This document shows, in pieces, positions 28,757 through 37,267 of a stretch of DNA of 64,000 bases (positions are counted from its first letter, which is position 1; the number at the start of each line of letters is the position of its first letter). Position numbers and translations under genes: made by a program. A model generated the notes under the pieces. It saw only the letters and a list, made by a program, of their open reading frames with translations, was not told the origin of the DNA and did not search any database. Source of the stretch: Dyella amyloliquefaciens (GTDB lineage Bacteria; Pseudomonadota; Gammaproteobacteria; Xanthomonadales; Rhodanobacteraceae); contig NZ_SAYT01000002.1 in the NCBI RefSeq assembly GCF_004296575.1, forward strand, positions 248,001 to 312,000. The letters are read 5' to 3'.

Positions 28757-30746
28757 CTTCGCCTCCGTCCTGTTCCGGCTTGACGCTCGCCGGTTCTGCC
28801 GGGCTCCCTGTCCTGCGCAAGGCGGCCCTGAGCAGGCGACGCCACAGGCGGTCGCTCATGCCGGCCGGCGCGTCGAAACCCATCCGGGTGATCGCCTCCA
28901 TTTCACCACGAACCATGTCGCCAGGCTTGAGGGCAGCACCAAGGATATCGAGCCGCCCGCGCCAGCTGTTCCCGCGCGCTTTCAGCCAGGTGAGCGCCGG
29001 CAACAGTTGCTGCTCGACTTCAGTGAAGTCGCTGCCGAAGGGGAATGCCACCAGCGCCCCCTTGACCTGCCAGGGAGCCAGCGCGTCGCGAAGGAATTCC
29101 GGTCGATTGTTGCGCCAGCGCTCCGGCACCTGGAAGTCCGCTGCCAACTTGCCGTGCGCCTTGGCTTCGGCGCACAGGGCATCGATGAAGCGCGCATCAG
29201 AAACGGCGAGCATCGCTTCGATGCATTCGCTGTCGGTCTTGCCGCGCAAGTCCGCGACGCCGTATTCGGTGATGAACAGGTCGCGCAGGTGGCGCGGAAT
29301 CGTGGTGTGACCGTAATTCCAGCGGATATTGGTCTCGACTCCGCTGCGTCCTTCGCGCGTCGAACGCAACAGCAGCACCGAGCGGCCATCCGGAAGCTCG
29401 TGGGCCATCGCCACGAAGTTGTACTGGCCACCGACTCCGCTGACGACTTCGCCGTTCTCCAATCCATCGGAAACGGCCGAGCCGAGCAAGGTTGCCATCA
29501 TGCAGGTGTTGAAGAAGCGCGCGCCGCGACGCTGCAGCGAAGCAAGCACCTGATGATCGCCGTAGAGTTGGTTGACGTTGGAAACGCGGCACATGTCCAG
29601 CGCATCTGCGTCTTCGGCCTCTAGCGCCGCCACCCAGTCGTACAGCGCCTTCGAGCCAAGGAAGAACGCGCCGCGCAGGTAATGGCCACCCGGCGTTTCG
29701 GGCGACAACCGCCCACTGGCCGCCGCGCGCTCCAGGCCGATGTTGTCCCACGCGCGTCGCTTGAGGATGCCCGCCTGCTGCAGGTGCATGAAGCCATCCA
29801 TCACCATTTCGCTCGCGCCATAGAGGCCGGTGCGCAGCGGCGCGAGACCGCCTATGCGCGTCGCCAGGGCATGGGTGCCGCCGCGCGGATCGAGCGCCAC
29901 CAACGCGCGACGCCACTGCGTGTTGTCCTGCTGTCGCCAGCGCAGGGCATGCACCAGCGCATCCGACAACGCACCGATGCCGATCTGAAGGCAGCCACCG
30001 TCGCGCACCAGCGCGCTCGCGTGCATGCCCAGGGCGTATTCCACGACATCGAGCGGCTGCCGGGGCACGGCAAACAAGGGCGGCGATGTCTCGGTGCGCA
30101 ACTCGATATCGAAGTAATCGCGCGTCACTTCGGCATGCCCGCTCACATAGGGCAGGTCCGGATGCACCACCGCCACGCAGAGCGGGCGTGGCTTGCCGGA
30201 CTGCACGACCTGTTCGAGGAAGTCGAGCGTGAGGTCCGGGTTGCAGGACAGGCTGTAACGCACGCCTTCCGGTGTCTCGCGTCGCGCCACCAGCTGCACC
30301 AGCAGGTTGATGTCCTGCACCGCGAGGTCGCGCGCGACATGGGTGTAGTTCTGGCTGATGTAGTTGCGCTGCGCACTGCCCGAGTGCAGCAAGGCACCGG
30401 ACTGCATGTAGAACTCGTGGACCGCCACGTTTGAAGGCAACGCGTTGCGCGCCTGATCCACGGCATACTCGGGATCGACCGCATCGGCGCCGAAGTGGCG
30501 CTCCACGAAGGGGCCGAGGAAGCGGGCTTCAAGGCCGGGCGCAGGCCGCGGACGCGTCAACGAAAGCGCTGTATAGAGCGACAGCGAGCGCGACGTGTCC
30601 GCCTTGGTCAACCGATAGATCGCGTTGAGCAAGCCATGCGGCTTGCCGAGACCCAGTGGTGCAGCGACGCGCAGGTCCGGGCCGAGTCGCTCGGCGATGT
30701 GATGGGCGCAGCCTTCGATGTCGGTGAAACACTGCTCAGGCGACAT
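28743..30746 (-). CDS. Acetyl-CoA hydrolase/transferase family protein (long form)
   Basis: Class I CoA-transferase-fold protein of 667 residues. The C-terminal acetyl-CoA hydrolase/transferase domain is clear: VSGVGGQYNFVAMA (about 435-448), an RSTREG turn, SNIRW-like TNIRWNYGHTTIPRHL, then FITEYGVADLRGKTDSE (about 492-508). The N-terminal half contains a QIGIGALSDALVHAL segment (CoA-transferase domain) and LYGASEMVMDG. Well-studied succinate:acetate CoA-transferases and acetyl-CoA hydrolases are about 500 residues, so this is a longer subfamily with extra N- and C-terminal regions (the last ~50 are basic then acidic). Whether it hydrolyses or transfers, and the acyl substrate, are unknown. 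Divergent from the PLD gene. Confidence 0.82.
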   Translation of the reverse strand: MSPEQCFTDIEGCAHHIAERLGPDLRVAAPLGLGKPHGLLNAIYRLTKADTSRSLSLYTALSLTRPRPAPGLEARFLGPFVERHFGADAVDPEYAVDQARNALPSNVAVHEFYMQSGALLHSGSAQRNYISQNYTHVARDLAVQDINLLVQLVARRETPEGVRYSLSCNPDLTLDFLEQVVQSGKPRPLCVAVVHPDLPYVSGHAEVTRDYFDIELRTETSPPLFAVPRQPLDVVEYALGMHASALVRDGGCLQIGIGALSDALVHALRWRQQDNTQWRRALVALDPRGGTHALATRIGGLAPLRTGLYGASEMVMDGFMHLQQAGILKRRAWDNIGLERAAASGRLSPETPGGHYLRGAFFLGSKALYDWVAALEAEDADALDMCRVSNVNQLYGDHQVLASLQRRGARFFNTCMMATLLGSAVSDGLENGEVVSGVGGQYNFVAMAHELPDGRSVLLLRSTREGRSGVETNIRWNYGHTTIPRHLRDLFITEYGVADLRGKTDSECIEAMLAVSDARFIDALCAEAKAHGKLAADFQVPERWRNNRPEFLRDALAPWQVKGALVAFPFGSDFTEVEQQLLPALTWLKARGNSWRGRLDILGAALKPGDMVRGEMEAITRMGFDAPAGMSDRLWRRLLRAALRRTGSPAEPASVKPEQDGGEDAEG

Positions 30747-30866
30747 GGAACGAGCATGACAGAAGGTTCATCGGGACGACACCACCAGTCGAGTGATGCG
30801 TATTGGACGCACGCACGGGGTGAACGCGGCTTGAAGAAAGCCGGATGACATGCCCTACTCTCCCCC

Positions 30867-32333
30867 ATGAATCCGAAGCTCGCGTCCGCGCCTGCCCGAC
30901 TGCTAGCCGAACAGGCGTTGAGCCGCGCCGCCGGTGCACCGCTGCTTGGTGGCAATGCCGTCGAGCTGCTGATCGATGCCGCCGCCCACTATGACGCGTG
31001 GCTCACAGCCATCCGTGGCGCCCGCCAGCGAGTACTGCTGGAGAACTACATCATTCGCGACGACGCCGTCGGGCGGGAGTTTCGCGACGCCCTGGTCGAA
31101 TGCGCCAAACGCGGCGTTCGGGTCGCCGTGGTGTACGACTGGCTGGGCTGCAAGGGTCAATCGCGCGACAGCTTCTGGCGACCGTTGCGTGCGGCCGGCG
31201 GCGAAGTACGCGCCTTCAATCCGCCGCAGCTTGGTCAACCCTTCGGCTGGATCAGCCGCGATCACCGCAAGCTGCTGGTGGTCGATGGCGTGCACGGCTT
31301 CCTTTCCGGCGTATGCATCAGCCAGAAATGGCTGGGCGATCCGGCGCGCGGCGTGGCGCCATGGCGCGATACCGGCGTGGCGCTTCGCGGCCCGGCTGTC
31401 GCCGAAATGGAGCACGCCTTCGCCGAAAGCTGGGCGAACATCGGCTCGCCACTGCCCCCTTTCCCGACACGCCCCGAACCACAGGAGCCGGCCGGCTCGG
31501 TGGCCCTGCGCGTCATCGCGACCCAGCCCGCCACGGCAGGCATGTATCGCCTCGACCAGCTCATCGCTGCGATGGCGAAGCGGACGCTATGGCTGACCGA
31601 CGCCTACTTCATCGGCATCGCGCCTTATGTGCAGGCCCTGGCTTCGGCGGCGCGCGATGGCGTGGACGTGCGCCTGCTGGTGCCTGGCAGCAGCGATATT
31701 CCTGCTGTGGCCGGGATGTCGCGATCCGGTTACCGGCCGCTGCTGAAAGCTGGCGTCCGCGTCTTCGAATGGAACGGCTCGATGCTGCACGCCAAGACCG
31801 CGGTGGCGGACAAGCTCTGGGCGCGCGTGGGCTCCTCCAATCTCAACGTGGCAAGCTGGCTAAGCAACCGCGAGATCGACGTGGCGGTCGAAGACAGCGG
31901 CTTCGCCCGGCAGTTGGCCGAGCAGTACGAGCGCGACCTGGAACACGCCACCGAAATCGTGCTCGCTCCGCGCCGCTGGCGGCCACACCGGGACCACGTG
32001 CAAAGCAAGGTGCCTTACACCCAACCACGCCCGCGCCCCATGGGCGGCAGCTCGGGGCGCGCAGCGGCGGGGGCACTGCGCATCGCCAATACCGTAGGCG
32101 CCGCGCTGACGGACCGACGCGTCCTGGGCGACACCGCCTCGGGCCCGTTGATAACCGGCACCCTCGCCCTGACGGCGCTAGCCGTCGTGGGCTTCCTCTG
32201 GCCCGCCGTGATCGGCTGGCCTCTGGGTGCCGTGGCCGCCTGGCTGGCCCTCAACTTTGGGGTTCGTGCGTGGCGATTGAGAAGGCGGTTTCGCCAGCGC
32301 GCGGTGGAACTCGACGACCCACCGCAGGATTAA
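30867..32333 (+). CDS. Phospholipase D/cardiolipin synthase-like protein
   Basis: Two-HKD-motif enzyme of 488 residues. Motif 1 is His133-x-Lys135-x4-Asp140 (DHRKLLVVD), motif 2 His308-x-Lys310-x4-Asp315 (LHAKTAVAD), each followed by the expected Gly/Asn-rich segment (GSSNLN after motif 2). Cardiolipin synthases of this type join two phosphatidylglycerols or PG and PE. Unlike ClsA there are no N-terminal membrane helices; instead two hydrophobic helices lie near the C-terminus (about 433-465), after a Pro/Arg-rich linker. It resembles ClsB/ClsC-like or YwiE-like members but cannot be assigned to one. Divergent from the acetyl-CoA hydrolase gene over 120 bases. Confidence 0.85.
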   Translation: MNPKLASAPARLLAEQALSRAAGAPLLGGNAVELLIDAAAHYDAWLTAIRGARQRVLLENYIIRDDAVGREFRDALVECAKRGVRVAVVYDWLGCKGQSRDSFWRPLRAAGGEVRAFNPPQLGQPFGWISRDHRKLLVVDGVHGFLSGVCISQKWLGDPARGVAPWRDTGVALRGPAVAEMEHAFAESWANIGSPLPPFPTRPEPQEPAGSVALRVIATQPATAGMYRLDQLIAAMAKRTLWLTDAYFIGIAPYVQALASAARDGVDVRLLVPGSSDIPAVAGMSRSGYRPLLKAGVRVFEWNGSMLHAKTAVADKLWARVGSSNLNVASWLSNREIDVAVEDSGFARQLAEQYERDLEHATEIVLAPRRWRPHRDHVQSKVPYTQPRPRPMGGSSGRAAAGALRIANTVGAALTDRRVLGDTASGPLITGTLALTALAVVGFLWPAVIGWPLGAVAAWLALNFGVRAWRLRRRFRQRAVELDDPPQD

Positions 32334-32448
32334 TAATTAACTATCAATGAGATAGGCGGCTTGCTTCAAGATCTTGCTATGCTTGATCCGGCAAGCGAAT
32401 GTAATCCAAGCATTCATGCCTCTCCGGTCGTGCTAGGCTCCCGCGTCC

Positions 32449-33843
32449 ATGCGCTCGCCCGACGACTACAGCCACGACCCCGGCGGTAATCCGCCTCGCC
32501 AGATCCTGACGCCCAGTTCGCTCAACCGGCTGGTGCGTGATCTGCTGGAGGACGCGCTGCCGCTGATCTGGATCGAGGGCGAGCTGTCCAACGTGGCGCG
32601 CCCGGCGTCGGGACACCTCTATTTCACCCTGAAAGACGCCGGCGCCCAGGTGCGCTGCGCCATGTTCCGCCCCAAGACCGGTTGGCTGAAGTTCCGCCCC
32701 ACGGATGGCATGCATGTGCTGGTACGGGCGCGCGTGGGCCTGTACGAACCGCGCGGTGAGTTCCAGCTGGTCGCCGAGCACATGGAGCCGGCCGGTGAAG
32801 GCGCCCTGCAGCGCGAATTCGAGCAACTGAAAGCACGCCTGGATGCCGAGGGCCTGTTCGATCCGGCACGCAAGCGCCCCCTGCCGCGCTATGCACGCCG
32901 CATCGGCGTCATCACCTCGGCCACCGGCGCGGCGATCCGCGACGTGCTCAGCGTGATGTCGCGGCGCTGGCCGTTGGCCGAGGTCGACGTGCTGCCCGTA
33001 CCCGTGCAGGGTCGCGAAGCACCGCCGGCGATCACCAGCATGCTGCGCAAGGCATCGGCCAGCGGTCGCTACGATGTCTTGCTGCTGACCCGTGGCGGCG
33101 GCTCACTGGAAGACCTGTGGGCGTTCAACGACGAACAGGTGGCCCGCGCGATTCATGCGAGCGCCGTGCCAGTGGTGTCCGCCGTCGGCCACGAGATCGA
33201 TTTCAGCATCGCCGACTTCGTGGCGGACCTTCGCGCCCCCACGCCCTCGGCCGCGGCCGAATTGCTGGTGCCCGACGCCGCAGCGATGCAGCGGCACCTG
33301 CAGCAACTGCAGCAGCGCCTCGCCGTGCTGGAACAACGCAAGCTGCAGTCGCGCATCCAGCGCGTGGATCATCTCTATGCACGCCTGCAGGCGCAGAAGC
33401 CGCAGGCGCGACTGGCTCGTGACCGCGAGCGACTGGTCAACCTCCAGCGAAGGCTGCTTGGCGTGCAACGCGAGCAGGCCCGCATGCGTAGCGTGGCGCT
33501 GGAACGCGCCCACGCACGCCTGATCGCCCAACATCCACGGCTGCGCCTGCTGCTGTTGCGCCGCCGCCTGGCGGAACTGTCGCAACGCCTGCGCCAGTCG
33601 ATGGAGCGACGCCTGGAACGCGAGCAACTCACGCTGCGACAGGCGGCTCGCGCTTTGCATGCGATCAGCCCGCTGGCCACGCTGGACCGCGGTTACGCGA
33701 TCCTGTTCGATGAGCAGGGCAAGGTCGTGCGTTCCGCGCAAGGCGTCACTGAAGGGGCAAAGCTGCGGGGGCGGCTTGCGGATGGCGAGCTGCCTCTGAT
33801 TGCAGGCCCCAACCCCGCACAGGGAGCGCCGAAAAAGCAGTGA
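32449..33843 (+). CDS. xseA: Exodeoxyribonuclease VII large subunit
   Basis: Catalytic subunit of the single-strand-specific ExoVII, which trims ssDNA to oligonucleotides in repair. The 464 residues contain the N-terminal OB fold (about 20-115, with the LTPSSLNRLVRDLLE and WIEGELSNV openings), the nuclease core with RRIGVITSATGAAIRDV (about 145-161) and TRGGGSLEDLWAFNDE followed by VVSAVGHEIDF, and a long Gln/Arg/Leu coiled coil (about 275-420) for XseB binding. The xseB gene is not in the window. The 115-base upstream gap is AT-rich compared with the surroundings and contains a CAAGATCTTG palindrome (32367-32376). Confidence 0.96.
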   Translation: MRSPDDYSHDPGGNPPRQILTPSSLNRLVRDLLEDALPLIWIEGELSNVARPASGHLYFTLKDAGAQVRCAMFRPKTGWLKFRPTDGMHVLVRARVGLYEPRGEFQLVAEHMEPAGEGALQREFEQLKARLDAEGLFDPARKRPLPRYARRIGVITSATGAAIRDVLSVMSRRWPLAEVDVLPVPVQGREAPPAITSMLRKASASGRYDVLLLTRGGGSLEDLWAFNDEQVARAIHASAVPVVSAVGHEIDFSIADFVADLRAPTPSAAAELLVPDAAAMQRHLQQLQQRLAVLEQRKLQSRIQRVDHLYARLQAQKPQARLARDRERLVNLQRRLLGVQREQARMRSVALERAHARLIAQHPRLRLLLLRRRLAELSQRLRQSMERRLEREQLTLRQAARALHAISPLATLDRGYAILFDEQGKVVRSAQGVTEGAKLRGRLADGELPLIAGPNPAQGAPKKQ

Positions 33844-33853
33844 CACGAGCTTT

Positions 33854-33938
33854 CTGTAGGAGCGCACCCAGTGCGCGATCGCAGAACCGCAGCATCACCG
33901 CTCCGTAGGCTTTTCGCGCACTGGGTGCGCTCCTACAG
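33854..33938. repeat. GTAG-type palindromic repeat pair (REP/BIME-like)
   Basis: Two 25-base arms (33854-33878 and 33914-33938) are exact reverse complements, with 35 bases between. Each arm starts with CTGTAGGA and holds a mini-hairpin GCGCAC-CCA-GTGCGC. A diverged copy of the same unit is at 41682-41757. The GTAG head plus hairpin is the layout of REP sequences mobilised by RAYT transposases (as the SMAG elements of Stenotrophomonas). It is 10 bases after xseA, before the acetolactate synthase gene. Confidence 0.85.
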
Positions 33939-34019
33939 GCGAGCGTGCGAATCGATTCGGCTCACGCGATGTGAACGATCCATCCCGCATCCTTCGCGTT
34001 CCGATCACGGGAGCGCGGC

Positions 34020-35663
34020 ATGAAGGCAGCGGCATTGTTCGTGAAGGCACTGGAAGCCGAAGGCGTACACAGCATTTTTGGTGTGCCGGGCGAAGAAAAC
34101 CTGGACCTGGTGGAAGCACTGCGAGATTCATCGATCCGCCTGATCGTGACCCGCCATGAACAGGCCGCCGGTTTCATGGCCGCGACATGGGGGCGACTGA
34201 CCGGCGAAGCCGGCGTGGCGCTTTCCACCCTGGGCCCCGGCGCCACCAATCTCGTCACCGCAGCGGCCTATGCGCAACTCGGCGCCATGCCGATGCTGAT
34301 GATCACCGGCCAGAAGCCGATCCGCGAACACAAGCAGGGCCTGTTCCAGCTGGTCGACGTGGTGGACATGATGCAGCCGCTGACCAAGTACACACGCCAG
34401 CTCGTCTCGGCCGCGACGATTCCGGCACGCATCCGCGAAGCTTTCCGCCGGGCGGAAGAAGAACGCCCCGGTGCGGTACACCTGGAACTGCCCGAGGACA
34501 TCGCCCGCGACAGCGTCGAGGAAGCAATCCTGCTGCCCACCGAGTACGCGCGCCGTCCCTCGCCCGACGATGCCGCCCTGGTGCAGGCCGCCGAGGCGAT
34601 CAGCAAGGCCAGGCATCCCATCCTGATGATCGGCGCGGCCGCCAACCGGCAGCGCACCACGGTGGCGTTGCGCGCCTTCATCGACAAGCTCGGCATCCCG
34701 TTCTTCACCACGCAGATGGGCAAGGGCGTGATCGACGAGGACCATCCGTTGTGGCTGGGTAATGCGGCGCTGTCCGATGGCGACTTCGTGCACCGGGCCA
34801 TCGACGCGGCCGACGCCATCGTCAACGTCGGCCATGACGTGGTGGAGAAGCCACCGTTCCTGATGCGCAAGGGACGGCGCACGGTCATCCACATCAACTT
34901 CTCCAGCGCCGAGGTCGACGCGGTTTATTTTCCGCAGATCGAAGTGGTGGGCGATATCGCTCACACCGTCGAACGCCTCACCGATGCGCTACAGGCACAA
35001 GAGCACTGGAACTTCAGCTTCTTCGATCGCGTGCGCGAGGCCTTCCACAAGCAGCTGGAGGAGCATGCGAGCGACGATCGCTTCCCCATGCACCCGGTGC
35101 GCGTGGTGGACGACACGCGCAGCTTCATGCCTGACGACGCCGTGCTATGCCTGGACAACGGCATGTACAAGATCTGGTACGCGCGCTACTACCGTGCACG
35201 CCAGCCCAACACCATCCTGCTCGACAACGCGCTGGCCACCATGGGCGCCGGCCTGCCCTCGGCGATGGCGGCGAAGATGGTCTACCCCGAGCGCAAGGTG
35301 CTGGCGATCTGCGGCGACGGCGGCTTCATGATGAATGCGCAGGAGCTGGAAACCGCCGTACGCCTCAAGCTCGACCTGGTGATCCTGCTGCTGCGCGACG
35401 ACGCCTACGGCATGATCCGCTGGAAGCAGGCCGAGATGGGCTACGCCGACTACGGCATGACCTTCGGCAACCCGGATTTCGTGAAGTTCGCCGAAGCTCA
35501 TGGCGCTCACGGCCACCGCCCCGGCAGCGCCGGCGCATTCCTGCCCACGCTGCAGCGCGTGTTCGACGCCGGCGGCGTGCACCTGATCGATCTGGCCATC
35601 GACTATTCGGACAATCACCGCATCCTCAACGAAGAGATCCGCCGGCTCAGCGCAGCCGTCTGA
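34020..35663 (+). CDS. Acetolactate synthase large-subunit family (ThDP enzyme, AlsS/IlvB-like)
   Basis: ThDP-dependent enzyme of 547 residues, probably condensing two pyruvates to 2-acetolactate. The N-terminal domain shows FGVPGEENLDL (about 20-30), the catalytic Glu47 in TRHEQAAG and the TLGPGATN loop. The C-terminal ThDP domain has GDG at 432-434 followed by FMMNAQELETA and LRDDAYGMIRWKQ, where Asp-Asp replaces the usual Asn-Asn ending, a feature I associate with catabolic-type members. No regulatory small subunit (IlvN) gene is adjacent. An acetolactate decarboxylase gene is also absent. GGGAG lies 7 bases before the ATG. The next gene, an aldehyde dehydrogenase, follows 14 bases later and is surely co-transcribed. 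The real substrate pair remains open. Confidence 0.82.
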   Translation: MKAAALFVKALEAEGVHSIFGVPGEENLDLVEALRDSSIRLIVTRHEQAAGFMAATWGRLTGEAGVALSTLGPGATNLVTAAAYAQLGAMPMLMITGQKPIREHKQGLFQLVDVVDMMQPLTKYTRQLVSAATIPARIREAFRRAEEERPGAVHLELPEDIARDSVEEAILLPTEYARRPSPDDAALVQAAEAISKARHPILMIGAAANRQRTTVALRAFIDKLGIPFFTTQMGKGVIDEDHPLWLGNAALSDGDFVHRAIDAADAIVNVGHDVVEKPPFLMRKGRRTVIHINFSSAEVDAVYFPQIEVVGDIAHTVERLTDALQAQEHWNFSFFDRVREAFHKQLEEHASDDRFPMHPVRVVDDTRSFMPDDAVLCLDNGMYKIWYARYYRARQPNTILLDNALATMGAGLPSAMAAKMVYPERKVLAICGDGGFMMNAQELETAVRLKLDLVILLLRDDAYGMIRWKQAEMGYADYGMTFGNPDFVKFAEAHGAHGHRPGSAGAFLPTLQRVFDAGGVHLIDLAIDYSDNHRILNEEIRRLSAAV

Positions 35664-35677
35664 TCGTTGGAGTCTCC

Positions 35678-37108
35678 ATGCTCGCCAAAAGCTATCCCTA
35701 CTACCTCGCCAACCAGCCGCAGACCTCGAAAGAAACGATGGACGTGCTGGACAAGTACAGCGGCAAGGTCGCCACGCGCGTGGCCGTACCCGATGCCAAG
35801 GCCACCGAGAAAGCCATCGCCGCTGCGGTGAAGGCCACCGGCCCCATGCGTGACTTCAAGCCATGGGCACGCCAGCAGGTCTTGCAGCATTGCGCGCAGC
35901 GCTTCGCTGAGCGTCGCGAGGAACTCGCCTATGCGCTATGCGTGGAAGCCGGCAAGCCGATCAAGGATTCCGACGGCGAAGTCACCCGCCTCATCGAGAC
36001 CTTCCGCATCGCCGCCGAGGAGGCCGTGCGCGTCAACGGCGAAACCATCAACCTGGAGCTCGCCAAGCGCCTGGACGGCTATCACGGCTACACCAAGCGC
36101 GTGCCGCTGGGGCCGGTGTCATTCATCACCCCGTTCAACTTTCCCTTGAACCTCGTCGCCCACAAGGTGGCGCCGGCGATCGCGGCCGGCTGCCCGTTCG
36201 TGCTCAAGCCGGCCGAACGCACGCCGATCGGCGCGCTGATCATCGGCGAAGTACTGGCCGAAACCGACCTCCCCAAGGGCGCGTTCTCGGTGCTCACGCT
36301 GGACGGCAAGCACGCCAACCCGCTGGTGGAAGACCCGCGCTTCAAGCTGCTGTCGTTCACCGGCAGCCAGATCGGCTGGGACCTGAAGACGCGCGCCGGC
36401 CACAAGAAGGTGACGCTGGAACTGGGCGGCAACGCCGCCTGCATCATCGACGCCGACCAGGGCCCGCACCTGGATCGCGTGATCGATCGCCTGGTGTTCG
36501 GCGCGTTCTACCAGTCCGGCCAGAGCTGCATCAGCGTGCAGCGCATCTACGCGCACAAGGACATCTACGACGAGCTGAAGAAGCGCCTCGTTGCGGCCGT
36601 GAAGAAGCTCAAGGCCGGCGATCCGAAGAAGAAGGACACTTTCCTTGGCCCGATGATCGACGAGGCCGCGGCCGAGCGCCTGCACGGCTGGATCGAGGAG
36701 GCCCGCAAGGCGGGCGGCAAGGTGCTGTGCGGCGGCAAGCGCGACGGCGCCATGCTGGAGGCGACCCTCATGGAAAGCGTGCCGACCAGCGCCAAGGTGC
36801 ATCGCCAGGAAGTGTTCGGCCCCTTCGCCCTGCTCTCGCCCTACCGCGACTTCGACGAGGTCGTGGCCATGGTCAACGATTCGGACTACGGCCTGCAGGC
36901 CGGCATCTTCACCGACAGCCTCGCCCATGCCATGCGCGCCTGGAACGAGCTTGAGCAAGGCGGCGTGGTCGTCAACGACGTGCCCAGCTTCCGCGTGGAC
37001 AACATGCCCTACGGCGGCATCAAGCTCTCCGGCATCGGCCGCGAGGGCGTGCGCTGCGCCATCGAGGACATGACGGAAATCCGGCTCATGGTGATGCGCG
37101 AACTCTGA
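35678..37108 (+). CDS. NAD(P)-dependent aldehyde dehydrogenase family protein
   Basis: Aldehyde dehydrogenase of 476 residues. The Rossmann and catalytic features are present: PFNFPLNLVAHKVAPA with the KPAERTP cofactor loop, FTGS (about 222-226), the general base Glu in TLELGGNAACI and the nucleophile Cys in SGQSCISVQRI, then the EVFGPF segment near the C-terminus. The sequence resembles the broad non-specific ALDH/glyceraldehyde-3-phosphate or lactaldehyde-like group; its aldehyde is not identifiable. The 177 codons of open frame before ATG 35678 overlap the acetolactate synthase gene in another frame and were rejected; GGAG is 6 bases before the chosen ATG. Confidence 0.88.
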   Translation: MLAKSYPYYLANQPQTSKETMDVLDKYSGKVATRVAVPDAKATEKAIAAAVKATGPMRDFKPWARQQVLQHCAQRFAERREELAYALCVEAGKPIKDSDGEVTRLIETFRIAAEEAVRVNGETINLELAKRLDGYHGYTKRVPLGPVSFITPFNFPLNLVAHKVAPAIAAGCPFVLKPAERTPIGALIIGEVLAETDLPKGAFSVLTLDGKHANPLVEDPRFKLLSFTGSQIGWDLKTRAGHKKVTLELGGNAACIIDADQGPHLDRVIDRLVFGAFYQSGQSCISVQRIYAHKDIYDELKKRLVAAVKKLKAGDPKKKDTFLGPMIDEAAAERLHGWIEEARKAGGKVLCGGKRDGAMLEATLMESVPTSAKVHRQEVFGPFALLSPYRDFDEVVAMVNDSDYGLQAGIFTDSLAHAMRAWNELEQGGVVVNDVPSFRVDNMPYGGIKLSGIGREGVRCAIEDMTEIRLMVMREL

Positions 37109-37192
37109 GTGCAGCGTCGCGACGCCAGGCTGACCGGCGCCGCGAGCTTTTACGCCCCATGAACCCGCTTTCGCCGCTTGTGGCGCCCGGGT

Positions 37193-37227
37193 GCCGGGTG
37201 GTGTTCAATCTTCACACCCAACCCGGC
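37193..37227. other. Imperfect stem-loop upstream of the TraB/GumN gene
   Basis: GCCGGGT (37193-37199) pairs with ACCCGGC (37221-37227); inside it GGTGT pairs with ACACC after a two-base bulge. It sits between the aldehyde dehydrogenase stop and the TraB/GumN start. No T-run follows, so it could be a weak terminator or just chance in GC-rich DNA. Confidence 0.3.
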
Positions 37228-37267
37228 ATGCCCCGATATGCCCCTTGCCCCCGGTGGAGCCCGACGG

